Of a stretch of 64,000 nucleotides of DNA, positions 52,962-62,085 are shown piece after piece (within the stretch, counting starts at the first letter, position 1; each line of letters opens with the position of its first letter). Position numbers and translations under genes: made by a program. A model generated the notes under the pieces. That model ran no database searches. It worked only from the letters and a program-made list of their open reading frames with translations, and was not told where the DNA came from. This stretch comes from SIG299 sp045593825 (GTDB lineage: Bacteria; Bacillota; Clostridia; Lachnospirales; Lachnospiraceae): the NCBI GenBank assembly GCA_045593825.1, contig JAZNXI010000046.1, forward strand, positions 1 through 64,000, written 5' to 3'.

Positions 52962-54383
52962 ATGGAGTTTTTAGAAACGATATTACATTTACTAAAAGAA
53001 TATAAATACAGCAAATATGTGTATCATGGGATGGTTGCACTTTGTGTAGCGGCTCTTGCAGTAATAACGGTTCAAGCAGACTTTGGAGAAGAGAACTTCA
53101 ATGTATGGTTGTATATCCTTGCGTGTTTACTGGTTGTGGCAATGACAATTGTACTTTGCCTACTTTGTGCTAAGGAACGACGTTTTCCGAAGTTTAAGGA
53201 TGATGAAACCGGAATTATGTTTTTAATCAAAACCAATGGTCCGGAAGACAGAATGATGGTAGAAAAGTATTTTATTTCTGCGATTAAAAAGGCATTTCAA
53301 GATAACTATAAGCACAAAAATAAAATTCTTTTTTTGGAATCATATCATGCGGATAAGTTTTTGGATGCAGATATGGAGAAGAAAAAAGAAATCATATGGA
53401 AAAGTAATGCAAAGCTTGCTTTTTTCGGAGAATGTATCACGGGAAACAGAAACGGGAAAAAGGTATGCTACATCAATTTAGAGAGCTGTGTAAGTCACGA
53501 TGCATTACATGAAAACGGCAGGATGCTTCTGTCTATGGACATGAGTGTGGTTATGGTTCCGTTTAAGCAGTTATACATTAACGAGGACAATAACCTGGAT
53601 GAATTCCAGTGCGCAAGTGTAGCATTAAGTCTGATTGCTGACTTTATTATGGCATCCGCACTGTTCTATACGAGACATTTTGAAGAGTCGGTAGAATTCT
53701 TTGCCGATTTAATGGATAAGTTGGAGAATATTTTCAGAAACTTGCCAAGTATAGCAGCACTAAAGTCCTTTGTTCCAGTGAGATGGTGGCAAAATCACCT
53801 GCTTTTGTCTAAAGAGGCTTATGCCAGATATCGTGTGGGGAAAAATCCGGCTGAGCTGGAAACGATGTATCGGCACTTGCAGGAATCTGCAAAGCATGAC
53901 AAAGAAAACTCTTTTTATAATACGCAGATGGCGCTGTATTATTTTTGTAAAGACCGGGATGTAAAGAATGCCAAAGCTTGTGTGAAAGTTTGTAAAGACC
54001 ATCATTATCCGGAGTTTGCCTATAAATTTGATGACGTATTTTTGGCGTTGTATGAAAAATACACACCATACTTGGCGATGCGGTGCTATAAAAAATACAC
54101 AACAATTTTCCGCAAAAAGCCACCTTATGAAATGTGCGTGGAAATCGAAGAATTTATCTATGATGTAATAGACAAAGAGCCGGATAAGGGTCATCTGTAT
54201 TGGCTGCTGGTGTTGCTTACAAATTACAGAGGAGATTTTGTTCTTTCCAGGGAGGCATTACAAAAATTTGAAGAAGTACCGGGCTTGGTGTTAAATGAAG
54301 ATATGGAAAAGTATATCGAGAAAATGAAACGGTACAATGAGGATGAAATTTGCTTTTTGCAGGGAGATGCAAACGAGCAGTAA
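52962..54383 (+). CDS. Two-TM protein with large cytosolic helical domain, unknown function
   Basis: 473 residues from the ATG at 52962 after GGGAGAG. I do not recognise the family. Two hydrophobic segments (about 22-42 and 51-76) are followed by a soluble domain of about 170 residues with alternating strands (FLIKTNGPED, ILFLESYHAD, LAFFGECITG) that may be a nucleotide- or signal-binding fold. Then comes a helical, TPR-like region to the end. It lies 59 bases after the TOPRIM-like gene, with a small hairpin (about 52926-52950) between them, and ends at a bidirectional terminator. It is a possible membrane partner or effector of the ATPase pair. Confidence 0.7.
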   Translation: MEFLETILHLLKEYKYSKYVYHGMVALCVAALAVITVQADFGEENFNVWLYILACLLVVAMTIVLCLLCAKERRFPKFKDDETGIMFLIKTNGPEDRMMVEKYFISAIKKAFQDNYKHKNKILFLESYHADKFLDADMEKKKEIIWKSNAKLAFFGECITGNRNGKKVCYINLESCVSHDALHENGRMLLSMDMSVVMVPFKQLYINEDNNLDEFQCASVALSLIADFIMASALFYTRHFEESVEFFADLMDKLENIFRNLPSIAALKSFVPVRWWQNHLLLSKEAYARYRVGKNPAELETMYRHLQESAKHDKENSFYNTQMALYYFCKDRDVKNAKACVKVCKDHHYPEFAYKFDDVFLALYEKYTPYLAMRCYKKYTTIFRKKPPYEMCVEIEEFIYDVIDKEPDKGHLYWLLVLLTNYRGDFVLSREALQKFEEVPGLVLNEDMEKYIEKMKRYNEDEICFLQGDANEQ

Positions 54384-54401
54384 AGCTAAAGTTGTTATTT
54401 A

Positions 54402-54427
54402 AAGGAGGAGCAAATATGCTCCTCCTT
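54402..54427. terminator. Bidirectional terminator between the cassette and the FKP gene
   Basis: Perfect 11-bp stem AAGGAGGAGCA / TGCTCCTCCTT with an AATA loop, between converging genes. Confidence 0.8.
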
Positions 54428-54433
54428 CTCAGT

Positions 54434-57400
54434 TTACACCAACTCACAATCCCAAACATCAATTCCGGTTCCTTGGAATACGAAGTTCAGTCTTTCTCTT
54501 AACATATCCTTAGTTACGCCCTTCTTCAGCACAACCTGCAGGAATCCGCCACCGCCTGCTCCGGCAATGAACTTGCCGTCAATGTAGTCTTCACAGGCAA
54601 GGAAGATGTGGTCGATACAGGTGTTGGTTGCCCCAGCATCCAACTGCAGGGAAAGTTCCCAATGCTTGTTCAGCAGTTCTGCAAAACCATCTACGTTGCC
54701 CTGCTCCAGTTCAAAACGCATCAGAACGGCCATACGCTTCATTTCTGACAGTGCATGAACAGATTCTTGCCTTGCACCGATATAGTTGCCTACAACGTCT
54801 CTGAGAAGGTTACGGGCCAATCTGCGCTGGCCGGTGTAGATGACAGCAAAGCGCTCGTTCAGTTCTTTCTTGGTTTCTTCGGAAATATTTACGTATTCCA
54901 CCTGAATATCCTGATCAATGCCCGGCTTGGTAGTAATAAATTTAATACCGTTAGTAACGCCGCCCACCTGGTCCTGCCAACCGCCGCCGGTGCTCATCAA
55001 CTGCTCGATGCAGGACACGGTACGGTAAACCTCGGAATCGGTAGCTGTTCTTCCGAAGAACTCAAAAATGGCTTTGACGCAGGCAGCAGAAAGAATGCTG
55101 CTGGTGCCGAGGCCGGAGCCCTTTGGAACACCGATAACCTGAGTAGACAGTTCAAAACCGCCGCCAAGGTTAGTTAATAATTCTTCTAGGCTTGGATTGT
55201 TGCCGCGCAGGGAAACCAGACCACAGGCAATCAGTGCAGCCTTGTGCAGGGCAAAATAATCGTATGGGTTATTGCAGTCTAATAAATCTTCCACGGAATC
55301 GATGTAGCCTTCTACACCGATGTCGCTGCTGGAAACTTTGATTCTCTTTTCTTCAATTCGCTTAATTTCCACCCAGATTGGTGCAAGACCATTGAGCTTG
55401 ATTGCGGCATTTAAAACAACCCCGCCACGTTCTAAACAATGAGGTGGAGTGTCGGTCCAGCCACCGCCCCAGTTCACGCGGACAGGAAGCTCCACCTTAA
55501 CATAGTCCTTTTGAATCTTATAGGAAACGGTGTCGCCCATGTTCTTCATGGTAGTATCATAAATGGCGTCGCTGACAGAGGAAAAGCTCTTCTGCATGAA
55601 GCATTCGCGACGTTCTTTATCAATCTGACGACATCTTGCAAGAGCATAATAAATGCGGATTTTCAGGGCAAGATTAGAGTTCTCTGCGATATCAACAAGA
55701 GAAGTAATCATTTCTTCGTCGATGCCGCATGCATCAAATACAGAGAGTGCATCCTTATAATTTCTACCCGCATTGATACGTCCAAGAAAACGAGCCTGTA
55801 AAATAGCCTTTGCCAGTTCGGACTTCTTTTGGCAAACTGCATCCGGGTCTGCGTGGTTAAAGCTGGAATAGAGGCTGACACGCTCAGAATTCAGCCAGAA
55901 TTCCACTTCTTCTGCAGAAGCCTTCAAGCGGAAAATACGATAGGTAAGTAACGCATTCTCTAAAGCTTCGGTTTCATCGTCAGCCGGGATATACAGGTTG
56001 GCAAACCACATATAATCTTCGTTATCCGGCCACAGGGCAGAAGCGTCCATATGATAATGCTCCAACACTTCTTTAACGGAGCTTCCAAGAAATTCTGCCT
56101 GCTTGCAAAGTCTTGCCTTCGGATTATCCTTAACACCGTAAACGCGCACTACAAACCGGTCATCTTCCAAAGTAACGCCATGTAAAACAATATCGGAAGC
56201 AATGGTTTTTCCAACCACGGTCAGGTCTGAAACAATGCTGCCGGAACCAACAGAGGAATCTGTTACAAAAGAATTTTCAACATAGCTTCCTTTGCCGATT
56301 TCAGAAGCCAAAACAACACTGCTGTTGGTAGCATAATCGGTTTCGGTTTCGATGTTGGAAGCAACGTGGGAGGTCCATCCTAAAAAGGAGTAATTGGCTA
56401 CATCGGAGGAAACCAACTGCAATAATTCGGTGGTGGTTCCAAAGTGTATAAATTCCGCAGGGGACAGGCTGAACACCTTCATCTGGTACTTGCTTAATTT
56501 CTCCCAAATAGCTTTACGGCAGGAGAGCAGTTCATCGCACATATCACCTTCCGGGGCTTGGGTATAGTAATCCTCTAAGGTGGCATCTACGGCTAAAGGA
56601 TACAGAAAATCGCCGTAAAAACTGATGCGGGCACGGTCGTTGACGAAGGTTTGGAAACCGGCTTCGTCATATACACCGTTCTTGGAAATTAAGGAATATA
56701 AATCATTCATAACATCGGTGTCTAACAGCACAGCACCGGTATCTAAATCAACGTTGCCTGCTTCGTTTACAGCGCCGAGGCCACGCAGGGTTTCTTCGGT
56801 CTGCTTGTGCAGGAACTTTTGCACATAATTGTTTTCGCCACGCAGGAACACACCGTGGTCTTTGCCGACATCTACACTTTCTTTTATGGAGATGGCAGCA
56901 GCCCCCTTAAATTGTAAATCCAGCTGTAATGGGTTAAACAACAGTAAAACATCGCCGGAGAGAATTAACATACCCTCGGAAATACGGCGGGAAACGGAAG
57001 CCATAACAATTAAAAACTCATCAAATAAAGTGGATGCTTTGCCGTTTGCCATTTCTCTCGGAACCGGGGAAAACAGCTTGCCGCAGACGCTGTACTGAGG
57101 CACTCGTTTGCTGTCGCCGCCGGAGTGGATAACCAGGATTTTTTTACCTTTGAACGGTTCTGCAGAAGCGGAATTATCCAGTGCGATGTGCTTCAAAACA
57201 TTGAGGGTGGCACCGCCGGAACCGACACGTTTGCCATCAGGGTCTGCCAGAACCACATACTTACAATTGGAAGGAATGGTGCCCTCTGCAAGACGCACAT
57301 CAATTTCGTTGCGGTAGGTGCGGGCCTGGGCTTCGTTGGAAGCGGTCAGAACCACATAGTCCCAGGTCTTTTTTTCTTTGTCCAGAAGTTCTTCGTAATC

Positions 57401-57460
57401 CCGGATGGTATCCAGGTAACTCTGGCTCAAAAACAGGTTTCTCAGTTTCTTGATATTCAT
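54434..57460 (-). CDS. fkp: Bifunctional L-fucokinase / fucose-1-phosphate guanylyltransferase
   Basis: 1008 residues from the ATG at 57460 after AAAGGAGC; the upstream extension runs into the AraC-type gene. The N-terminal guanylyltransferase part has VLADPDGKRVGSGGATLN (nucleotide loop) and a beta-helix-like middle. The C-terminal GHMP kinase domain (about 690-1008) has PVRVNWGGGWTDTPPHC, GSGLGTSSILSAA (ATP loop) and GAGGGGFLQ. It turns free L-fucose into GDP-fucose for surface glycans, as in Bacteroides Fkp. An AraC-type regulator gene lies 19 bases upstream on the same strand and is probably cotranscribed. Confidence 0.92.
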   Translation of the reverse strand: MNIKKLRNLFLSQSYLDTIRDYEELLDKEKKTWDYVVLTASNEAQARTYRNEIDVRLAEGTIPSNCKYVVLADPDGKRVGSGGATLNVLKHIALDNSASAEPFKGKKILVIHSGGDSKRVPQYSVCGKLFSPVPREMANGKASTLFDEFLIVMASVSRRISEGMLILSGDVLLLFNPLQLDLQFKGAAAISIKESVDVGKDHGVFLRGENNYVQKFLHKQTEETLRGLGAVNEAGNVDLDTGAVLLDTDVMNDLYSLISKNGVYDEAGFQTFVNDRARISFYGDFLYPLAVDATLEDYYTQAPEGDMCDELLSCRKAIWEKLSKYQMKVFSLSPAEFIHFGTTTELLQLVSSDVANYSFLGWTSHVASNIETETDYATNSSVVLASEIGKGSYVENSFVTDSSVGSGSIVSDLTVVGKTIASDIVLHGVTLEDDRFVVRVYGVKDNPKARLCKQAEFLGSSVKEVLEHYHMDASALWPDNEDYMWFANLYIPADDETEALENALLTYRIFRLKASAEEVEFWLNSERVSLYSSFNHADPDAVCQKKSELAKAILQARFLGRINAGRNYKDALSVFDACGIDEEMITSLVDIAENSNLALKIRIYYALARCRQIDKERRECFMQKSFSSVSDAIYDTTMKNMGDTVSYKIQKDYVKVELPVRVNWGGGWTDTPPHCLERGGVVLNAAIKLNGLAPIWVEIKRIEEKRIKVSSSDIGVEGYIDSVEDLLDCNNPYDYFALHKAALIACGLVSLRGNNPSLEELLTNLGGGFELSTQVIGVPKGSGLGTSSILSAACVKAIFEFFGRTATDSEVYRTVSCIEQLMSTGGGWQDQVGGVTNGIKFITTKPGIDQDIQVEYVNISEETKKELNERFAVIYTGQRRLARNLLRDVVGNYIGARQESVHALSEMKRMAVLMRFELEQGNVDGFAELLNKHWELSLQLDAGATNTCIDHIFLACEDYIDGKFIAGAGGGGFLQVVLKKGVTKDMLRERLNFVFQGTGIDVWDCELV

Positions 57461-57479
57461 AATTTTGCTCCTTTGTATG

Positions 57480-58343
57480 TTACCATTTCTTCCGGTATTC
57501 ACCCGGGGAAATGCCTTCAATTTTCTTAAACATTCTGGAAAAATAATTGGCGTCGCCCACGCCGCATTCGTAACCGATTTGCTCGATGGAGAGCTCCGAG
57601 AAACGAAGCAGGCGCTTGGCATGGGTAACCCTTACCTGTAAGAGATAAGAGTTGATGGAAGTGCCAAACTGTTCCTTAAAAATTTTGCTCAAATAAAACT
57701 TGTTGATGAAAAAGCGTTCCGCTAAATCATCCAAAGCAAGCTTTTCTGTAAAATAGGAGTCAATATAGTCCTTGACTTCCTGTACATTTTGCTTTTGGCG
57801 CGATACGTTTGCCTGCCCTTCCGGATTCCAGCTGTCTTCCATAAGAAGGGTCAGCAGGGATGTGATTTTTTCGTAGAGCTGCATATCCCTTATGTAATTA
57901 TCTGAAGAGGCAATGGAAAACACTTCAGACAGCAGGGAAAAATACTGCTCCGGCTGGTCGGTATGAAACACCGGCTTGCCGCTGCGCTCTTTGAACTTGT
58001 CGTAAATGCCGCTCATGTTTGGACCGTAAAAATGAATCCAGTTTAATATCCATAACTTATCTAAATCCGAACAATGAGAATGCTTTTTCTGGCAGTCAAT
58101 AAATACACAATCGTTTTGATTTAGGGAATAGGTGATGCCGTCGTATTCCAGGGTGCCGCCCCCTTCTTTTACAATGAAAAACAGATAGGAGGCCAGGTGC
58201 TCACGCTGCATGACATGGGGCTCCTTTGCCTTTACCGTGCCGGTTTCCTGCAGATGCAAAAGATTGGTTCTGGCAAAAACGGAAGGAGTGTAGAGAATAC
58301 GGTTGGATGATACCGTATTTCCATGATAAACCGATGAATTCAA
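57480..58343 (-). CDS. AraC-family transcription regulator with cupin domain
   Basis: 287 residues with a TTG start at 58343, supported by GGAAGGAGG eight bases before it. An N-terminal cupin-like ligand domain (about 30-140) is followed by two helix-turn-helices ending GVGDANYFSRMFKKIEG-type signature and YRKKW. It likely responds to a sugar, possibly fucose, and controls the fucokinase gene that follows, or the divergent gmd genes. Confidence 0.9.
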   Translation of the reverse strand: MNSSVYHGNTVSSNRILYTPSVFARTNLLHLQETGTVKAKEPHVMQREHLASYLFFIVKEGGGTLEYDGITYSLNQNDCVFIDCQKKHSHCSDLDKLWILNWIHFYGPNMSGIYDKFKERSGKPVFHTDQPEQYFSLLSEVFSIASSDNYIRDMQLYEKITSLLTLLMEDSWNPEGQANVSRQKQNVQEVKDYIDSYFTEKLALDDLAERFFINKFYLSKIFKEQFGTSINSYLLQVRVTHAKRLLRFSELSIEQIGYECGVGDANYFSRMFKKIEGISPGEYRKKW

Positions 58344-58510
58344 AACAGTGCCCTCCTTCCAAAAAGAATAATTACAATCAGTATAACAGAAAAACCAATA
58401 TAATGCTAGTACTTTGCAAGTTTGCCCATGTTATTTTTTTAGATTAGTTATTAAAATACAAGCTGTTTCAAAATATTGTGTCATTTTATACAAGAAAAGG
58501 ATGAAAAAAC

Positions 58511-59563
58511 ATGAAAAAAGCATTAATTACAGGTATTACAGGACAGGATGGTTCCTACTTAGCAGAGTTTTTATTAGAAAAAGGTTATGAAGTGCATGGT
58601 ATCACAAGAAGAGCATCCATTTCCAACACAGCCAGAATTGACCACTTAATTGCAAAGAATGCAATTACTTTACATGATGGCGATTTATCCGATTCTTCTT
58701 CTTTAATCCGCATCATCAGCCTTGTTCAGCCGGATGAAATTTATAACCTGGCTGCACAGTCCCACGTACAGGTTTCCTTCGATGTTCCGGAATATTCCGG
58801 CGATGTAGACGCTATCGGCGTATTACGTGTTTTGGAAGCAGTACGTATCCTTGGACTTACTAAGAAGACAAAGATTTACCAGGCATCCACTTCCGAACTT
58901 TACGGTAAGGTAGAGGAAGTTCCTCAGAGAGAAACCACACCATTCCATCCATACAGCCCATATGCAGTAGCAAAGCAGTATGGTTTCTGGATTACTAAGG
59001 AATACAGAGAAGCTTACGGCATGTTTGCTGTAAACGGAATTCTGTTCAATCATGAATCTGAGAGACGTGGTGAAAACTTCGTAACAAGAAAGATTACCCT
59101 GGCAGCAGGCCGTATTGCAGAAGGTCTTCAGGACCACTTAGAGCTTGGTAACATGGACTCCTTACGTGACTGGGGCTATGCCAAGGACTATGTAGAATGT
59201 ATGTGGATGATTCTGCAGCATGATGTTCCGGAGGATTTCGTTATTGCTACCGGCGAGCAGCACACTGTAAGAGACTTTACCGAAAGAGCCTTCAAGGCAA
59301 ATGGCATTACCCTTCGTTGGGAAGGTACCGGCGTAGATGAAAAGGGTTACGACGTAGCAACAGGCAAAATGCTTGTATGTGTAAATCCTGCTTGGTTCCG
59401 TCCGACCGACGTAGATAACCTTTGGGGTGACCCAACCAAGGCAAAGACCGTACTTGGCTGGAATCCACAGAAGACAAGCTATGAAGAGTTAGTAAACATC
59501 ATGGCAACACACGACAGAGAACTTGCAAAGAGAGAAGCTGCTGTACAGAAGGCACTGCAGTAA
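58511..59563 (+). CDS. gmd: GDP-mannose 4,6-dehydratase
   Basis: 350 residues; ATG at 58511 after AAAAGGA. The NADP-binding motif ALITGITGQDGSYLAE, the catalytic Tyr-x3-Lys in YSPYAVAKQYG, and NHESERRGENFVTRK are diagnostic of GMD. It makes GDP-4-keto-6-deoxymannose, the branch-point to GDP-fucose (next gene) and, with an aminotransferase, GDP-perosamine (a DegT-type enzyme is at 63342). Codon use suggests good expression. Confidence 0.96.
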   Translation: MKKALITGITGQDGSYLAEFLLEKGYEVHGITRRASISNTARIDHLIAKNAITLHDGDLSDSSSLIRIISLVQPDEIYNLAAQSHVQVSFDVPEYSGDVDAIGVLRVLEAVRILGLTKKTKIYQASTSELYGKVEEVPQRETTPFHPYSPYAVAKQYGFWITKEYREAYGMFAVNGILFNHESERRGENFVTRKITLAAGRIAEGLQDHLELGNMDSLRDWGYAKDYVECMWMILQHDVPEDFVIATGEQHTVRDFTERAFKANGITLRWEGTGVDEKGYDVATGKMLVCVNPAWFRPTDVDNLWGDPTKAKTVLGWNPQKTSYEELVNIMATHDRELAKREAAVQKALQ

Positions 59564-59575
59564 GAGGACAGTACG

Positions 59576-60520
59576 ATGATGGAAAAGAACGCAAAGATTT
59601 ATGTGGCAGGCCACCGTGGTATGGTGGGCTCTGCCATTGTAAGAGAATTAGAAAGACAGGGTTATACCAACATTATTACCCGTACCCACGCAGAGCTTGA
59701 CCTGTGCCGTCAGGACCAGGTAGAAGCTTTCTTCGAGCAGGAAAAACCGGAATATGTTTTCCTGGCAGCAGCAAAGGTAGGCGGTATTGTTGCTAACTCC
59801 AGCGCCCTGGCAGACTTCATGTACGAAAACATGATTTTAGAGATGAACGTAATTCATTCCGCATGGAAGAACGGCTGTAAGAAGTTAGAATTCTTAGGCT
59901 CTTCTTGCATTTACCCAAGAATGGCTCCGCAGCCAATGAAGGAAAGCTGCCTGCTTACTTCCGAGCTGGAAAAGACCAACGAGGCATATGCTCTGGCAAA
60001 GATTTCCGGCTTAAAGTACTGTGAGTTCTTAAACAAGCAGTATGGAACAGATTATATCTCCGTAATGCCAACCAATCTTTACGGACCAAACGATAACTAC
60101 CATCCAACCCACAGCCACGTGCTTCCGGCCTTAATCCGCCGCTTCCACGAGGCGAAGGAGCAGAATCTGCCATACGTTACCTGTTGGGGTGACGGCAGTC
60201 CGCTTCGTGAGTTCTTATATGTAGATGACCTGGCAAACCTGTGTGTGTTCCTCATGAATAACTACAGTGGGGATGAAACCGTAAATGCCGGTACCGGCAA
60301 GGAGCTTACCATCAAGGAATTAACCGAGCTGGTGGCAAAGGTGGTTGGTTACGATGGCGAAATCCGTTGGGATACCACAAAGCCAAACGGCACACCAAGA
60401 AAGCTTCTGGATGTTTCTAAGAGTGCAGCTCTTGGCTGGACCTACAAGACCGAACTGGAAGACGGTATCCGTTTATCTTATGAGGATTTCTTAAATAATC
60501 CGATGAGAGCAGAGCGCTAG
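59576..60520 (+). CDS. fcl: GDP-L-fucose synthase
   Basis: 314 residues, 12 bases after gmd. VAGHRGMVGSAIVREL binds NADPH, and SSCIYPRMAPQPMKE and YALAKISGLKYCE hold the Ser and Tyr-x3-Lys catalytic residues. It is an epimerase-reductase that completes GDP-L-fucose from the Gmd product. The start could be either of two adjacent ATG codons; the first is chosen because AGAGGA lies seven bases before it. Confidence 0.95.
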   Translation: MMEKNAKIYVAGHRGMVGSAIVRELERQGYTNIITRTHAELDLCRQDQVEAFFEQEKPEYVFLAAAKVGGIVANSSALADFMYENMILEMNVIHSAWKNGCKKLEFLGSSCIYPRMAPQPMKESCLLTSELEKTNEAYALAKISGLKYCEFLNKQYGTDYISVMPTNLYGPNDNYHPTHSHVLPALIRRFHEAKEQNLPYVTCWGDGSPLREFLYVDDLANLCVFLMNNYSGDETVNAGTGKELTIKELTELVAKVVGYDGEIRWDTTKPNGTPRKLLDVSKSAALGWTYKTELEDGIRLSYEDFLNNPMRAER

Positions 60521-60538
60521 AAAGCAGGGAATCATAAA

Positions 60539-61849
60539 ATGAACATTGTATTATTATCCGGCGGTTCCGGAAAGCGCCTTTGGCCACTTTCCAACGATAT
60601 CCGCTCGAAGCAGTTTATAAAAATTTTCAAGCAGGAAGATGGCAGCTATGAATCCATGGTGCAGCGGGTATACCGCCAGATTAAGAGCGTAGATGCCGAT
60701 GCAAAGGTAACGATTGCTACCTCTCGCTCCCAGGTGTCTGCCATTCATAACCAGCTTGGCAAGGACGTGGGTGTGTGCGTGGAACCATGCAGAAGAGATA
60801 CCTTCCCGGCTATTGCGCTGGCAACTGCCTACCTGCATGATGTCATGGGAGTTTCTGAAGACGAAGCTGTGGTGGTTTGCCCGGTGGACCCATATGTAGA
60901 AGAAGATTATTTTGAGGCGGTAAAACAACTGGGTGCTTTGGCAGAACAAGGCGACGCTAACCTGGTACTGATGGGCATGGAACCAACTTACCCAAGTGCC
61001 AAGTATGGCTACATCATTCCAAATGATAAGGAAAAGGTAAGTACCGTAAAAGAGTTTAAAGAAAAGCCTACGGAAGAAGTGGCAGCCAAGTATATTGAAC
61101 AGGGCGCTCTTTGGAACGGCGGCGTGTTTGCCTATAAGCTTGGTTATGTGTTAAACAAGGCCCATGAACTGATTGAATTTGAAGACTATCAGGACTTATA
61201 CAAGCGCTACGCCGAGCAGAGAAAAATCAGCTTTGACTACGCCGTAGTAGAACACGAAGATAACATTCAGGTAATGCGTTTTAACGGTCAGTGGAAGGAC
61301 CTTGGAACCTGGAATACCTTAACAGAATCCATGGAAGAACCAAACATCGGTAAGGCTATTTTTAACGAAACCTGTGAAAACGTCCACGTGTTAAACGAAC
61401 TGGATGTTCCGGTGCTTTGCATGGGCTTGAAGGACGTGGTGATTTCTGCTAGTCCGGAAGGCATTTTAGTATCTGATAAGAACCAGTCCAGCTACATCAA
61501 GCCATATGTGGACTCCATCGACCAGCAGATTATGTTTGCAGAAAAATCCTGGGGAAGCTACCGCGTTATGGACGTGCAGGACGAAAGCATGACCATTATG
61601 GTTACCCTGAACCCGGGCAGCAAGATGAATTACCACAGCCATATGTACCGTGACGAAATTTGGACCGTAGCCTCCGGCGATGGTGTTGCTACCATTGACG
61701 GTGAAGAGATTCCGGTTAAGGCCGGTGATGTGCTGAAAATGCCAAGAGGCAGCAAGCACATGGTACAGGCCAGAATGGAACTGAAGATTATTGAGGTTCA
61801 GTTGGGACAGGAAATTAGTGTGGCGGATAAAATTAAATATGAGGGGTAA
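60539..61849 (+). CDS. manC: Mannose-1-phosphate guanylyltransferase (with cupin isomerase-like domain)
   Basis: 436 residues. LLSGGSGKRLWPLSND is the nucleotidyltransferase loop, FKEKPTEEV the sugar-phosphate site, and WNGGVFAYK follows. The C-terminal cupin (about 345-436; MNYHSHMYRDEIWTVASG) is the type II phosphomannose-isomerase domain; whether it is active is not clear. It supplies GDP-mannose to gmd just upstream. ATG at 60539 follows AAGCAGGGA. Confidence 0.94.
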   Translation: MNIVLLSGGSGKRLWPLSNDIRSKQFIKIFKQEDGSYESMVQRVYRQIKSVDADAKVTIATSRSQVSAIHNQLGKDVGVCVEPCRRDTFPAIALATAYLHDVMGVSEDEAVVVCPVDPYVEEDYFEAVKQLGALAEQGDANLVLMGMEPTYPSAKYGYIIPNDKEKVSTVKEFKEKPTEEVAAKYIEQGALWNGGVFAYKLGYVLNKAHELIEFEDYQDLYKRYAEQRKISFDYAVVEHEDNIQVMRFNGQWKDLGTWNTLTESMEEPNIGKAIFNETCENVHVLNELDVPVLCMGLKDVVISASPEGILVSDKNQSSYIKPYVDSIDQQIMFAEKSWGSYRVMDVQDESMTIMVTLNPGSKMNYHSHMYRDEIWTVASGDGVATIDGEEIPVKAGDVLKMPRGSKHMVQARMELKIIEVQLGQEISVADKIKYEG

Positions 61850-61891
61850 ATATATGCTGCTAGCATAATAAATCCTTTAAATAAGCCATTT

Positions 61892-61925
61892 GGCGCCTGT
61901 GAAGATGTACAGGCGCCTTTTTTGT
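61892..61925 (+). terminator. Terminator of the gmd-fcl-manC operon
   Basis: Perfect stem GGCGCCTGT / ACAGGCGCC with a T run. Confidence 0.9.
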
Positions 61926-61955
61926 GTATTTTTTGACAAATTCCAAAAGTTTCCC

Positions 61956-61983
61956 TTGCAAAAGAAACAGGATATGATATATT
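61956..61983 (+). promoter_or_regulatory. Promoter before the unknown membrane protein
   Basis: TTGCAA and TATATT, 16 bases apart, in a 236-base gap with no reading frame. Confidence 0.55.
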
Positions 61984-62085
61984 ATAAAATAATGGGGGTA
62001 GTATGTTAGTCCCATATTTTTGATGAAACAAATTAGATAAGTTATTACAATAAAGGCGAATGCCGAGATAATTGGAGGCTAATTC

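Noticed and set aside
61922..61937. TTGACA near 61933 as the -35 box for the unknown membrane protein
   Set aside because: No -10 box lies 16-19 bases downstream of it; TTGCAA at 61956 with TATATT fits better.
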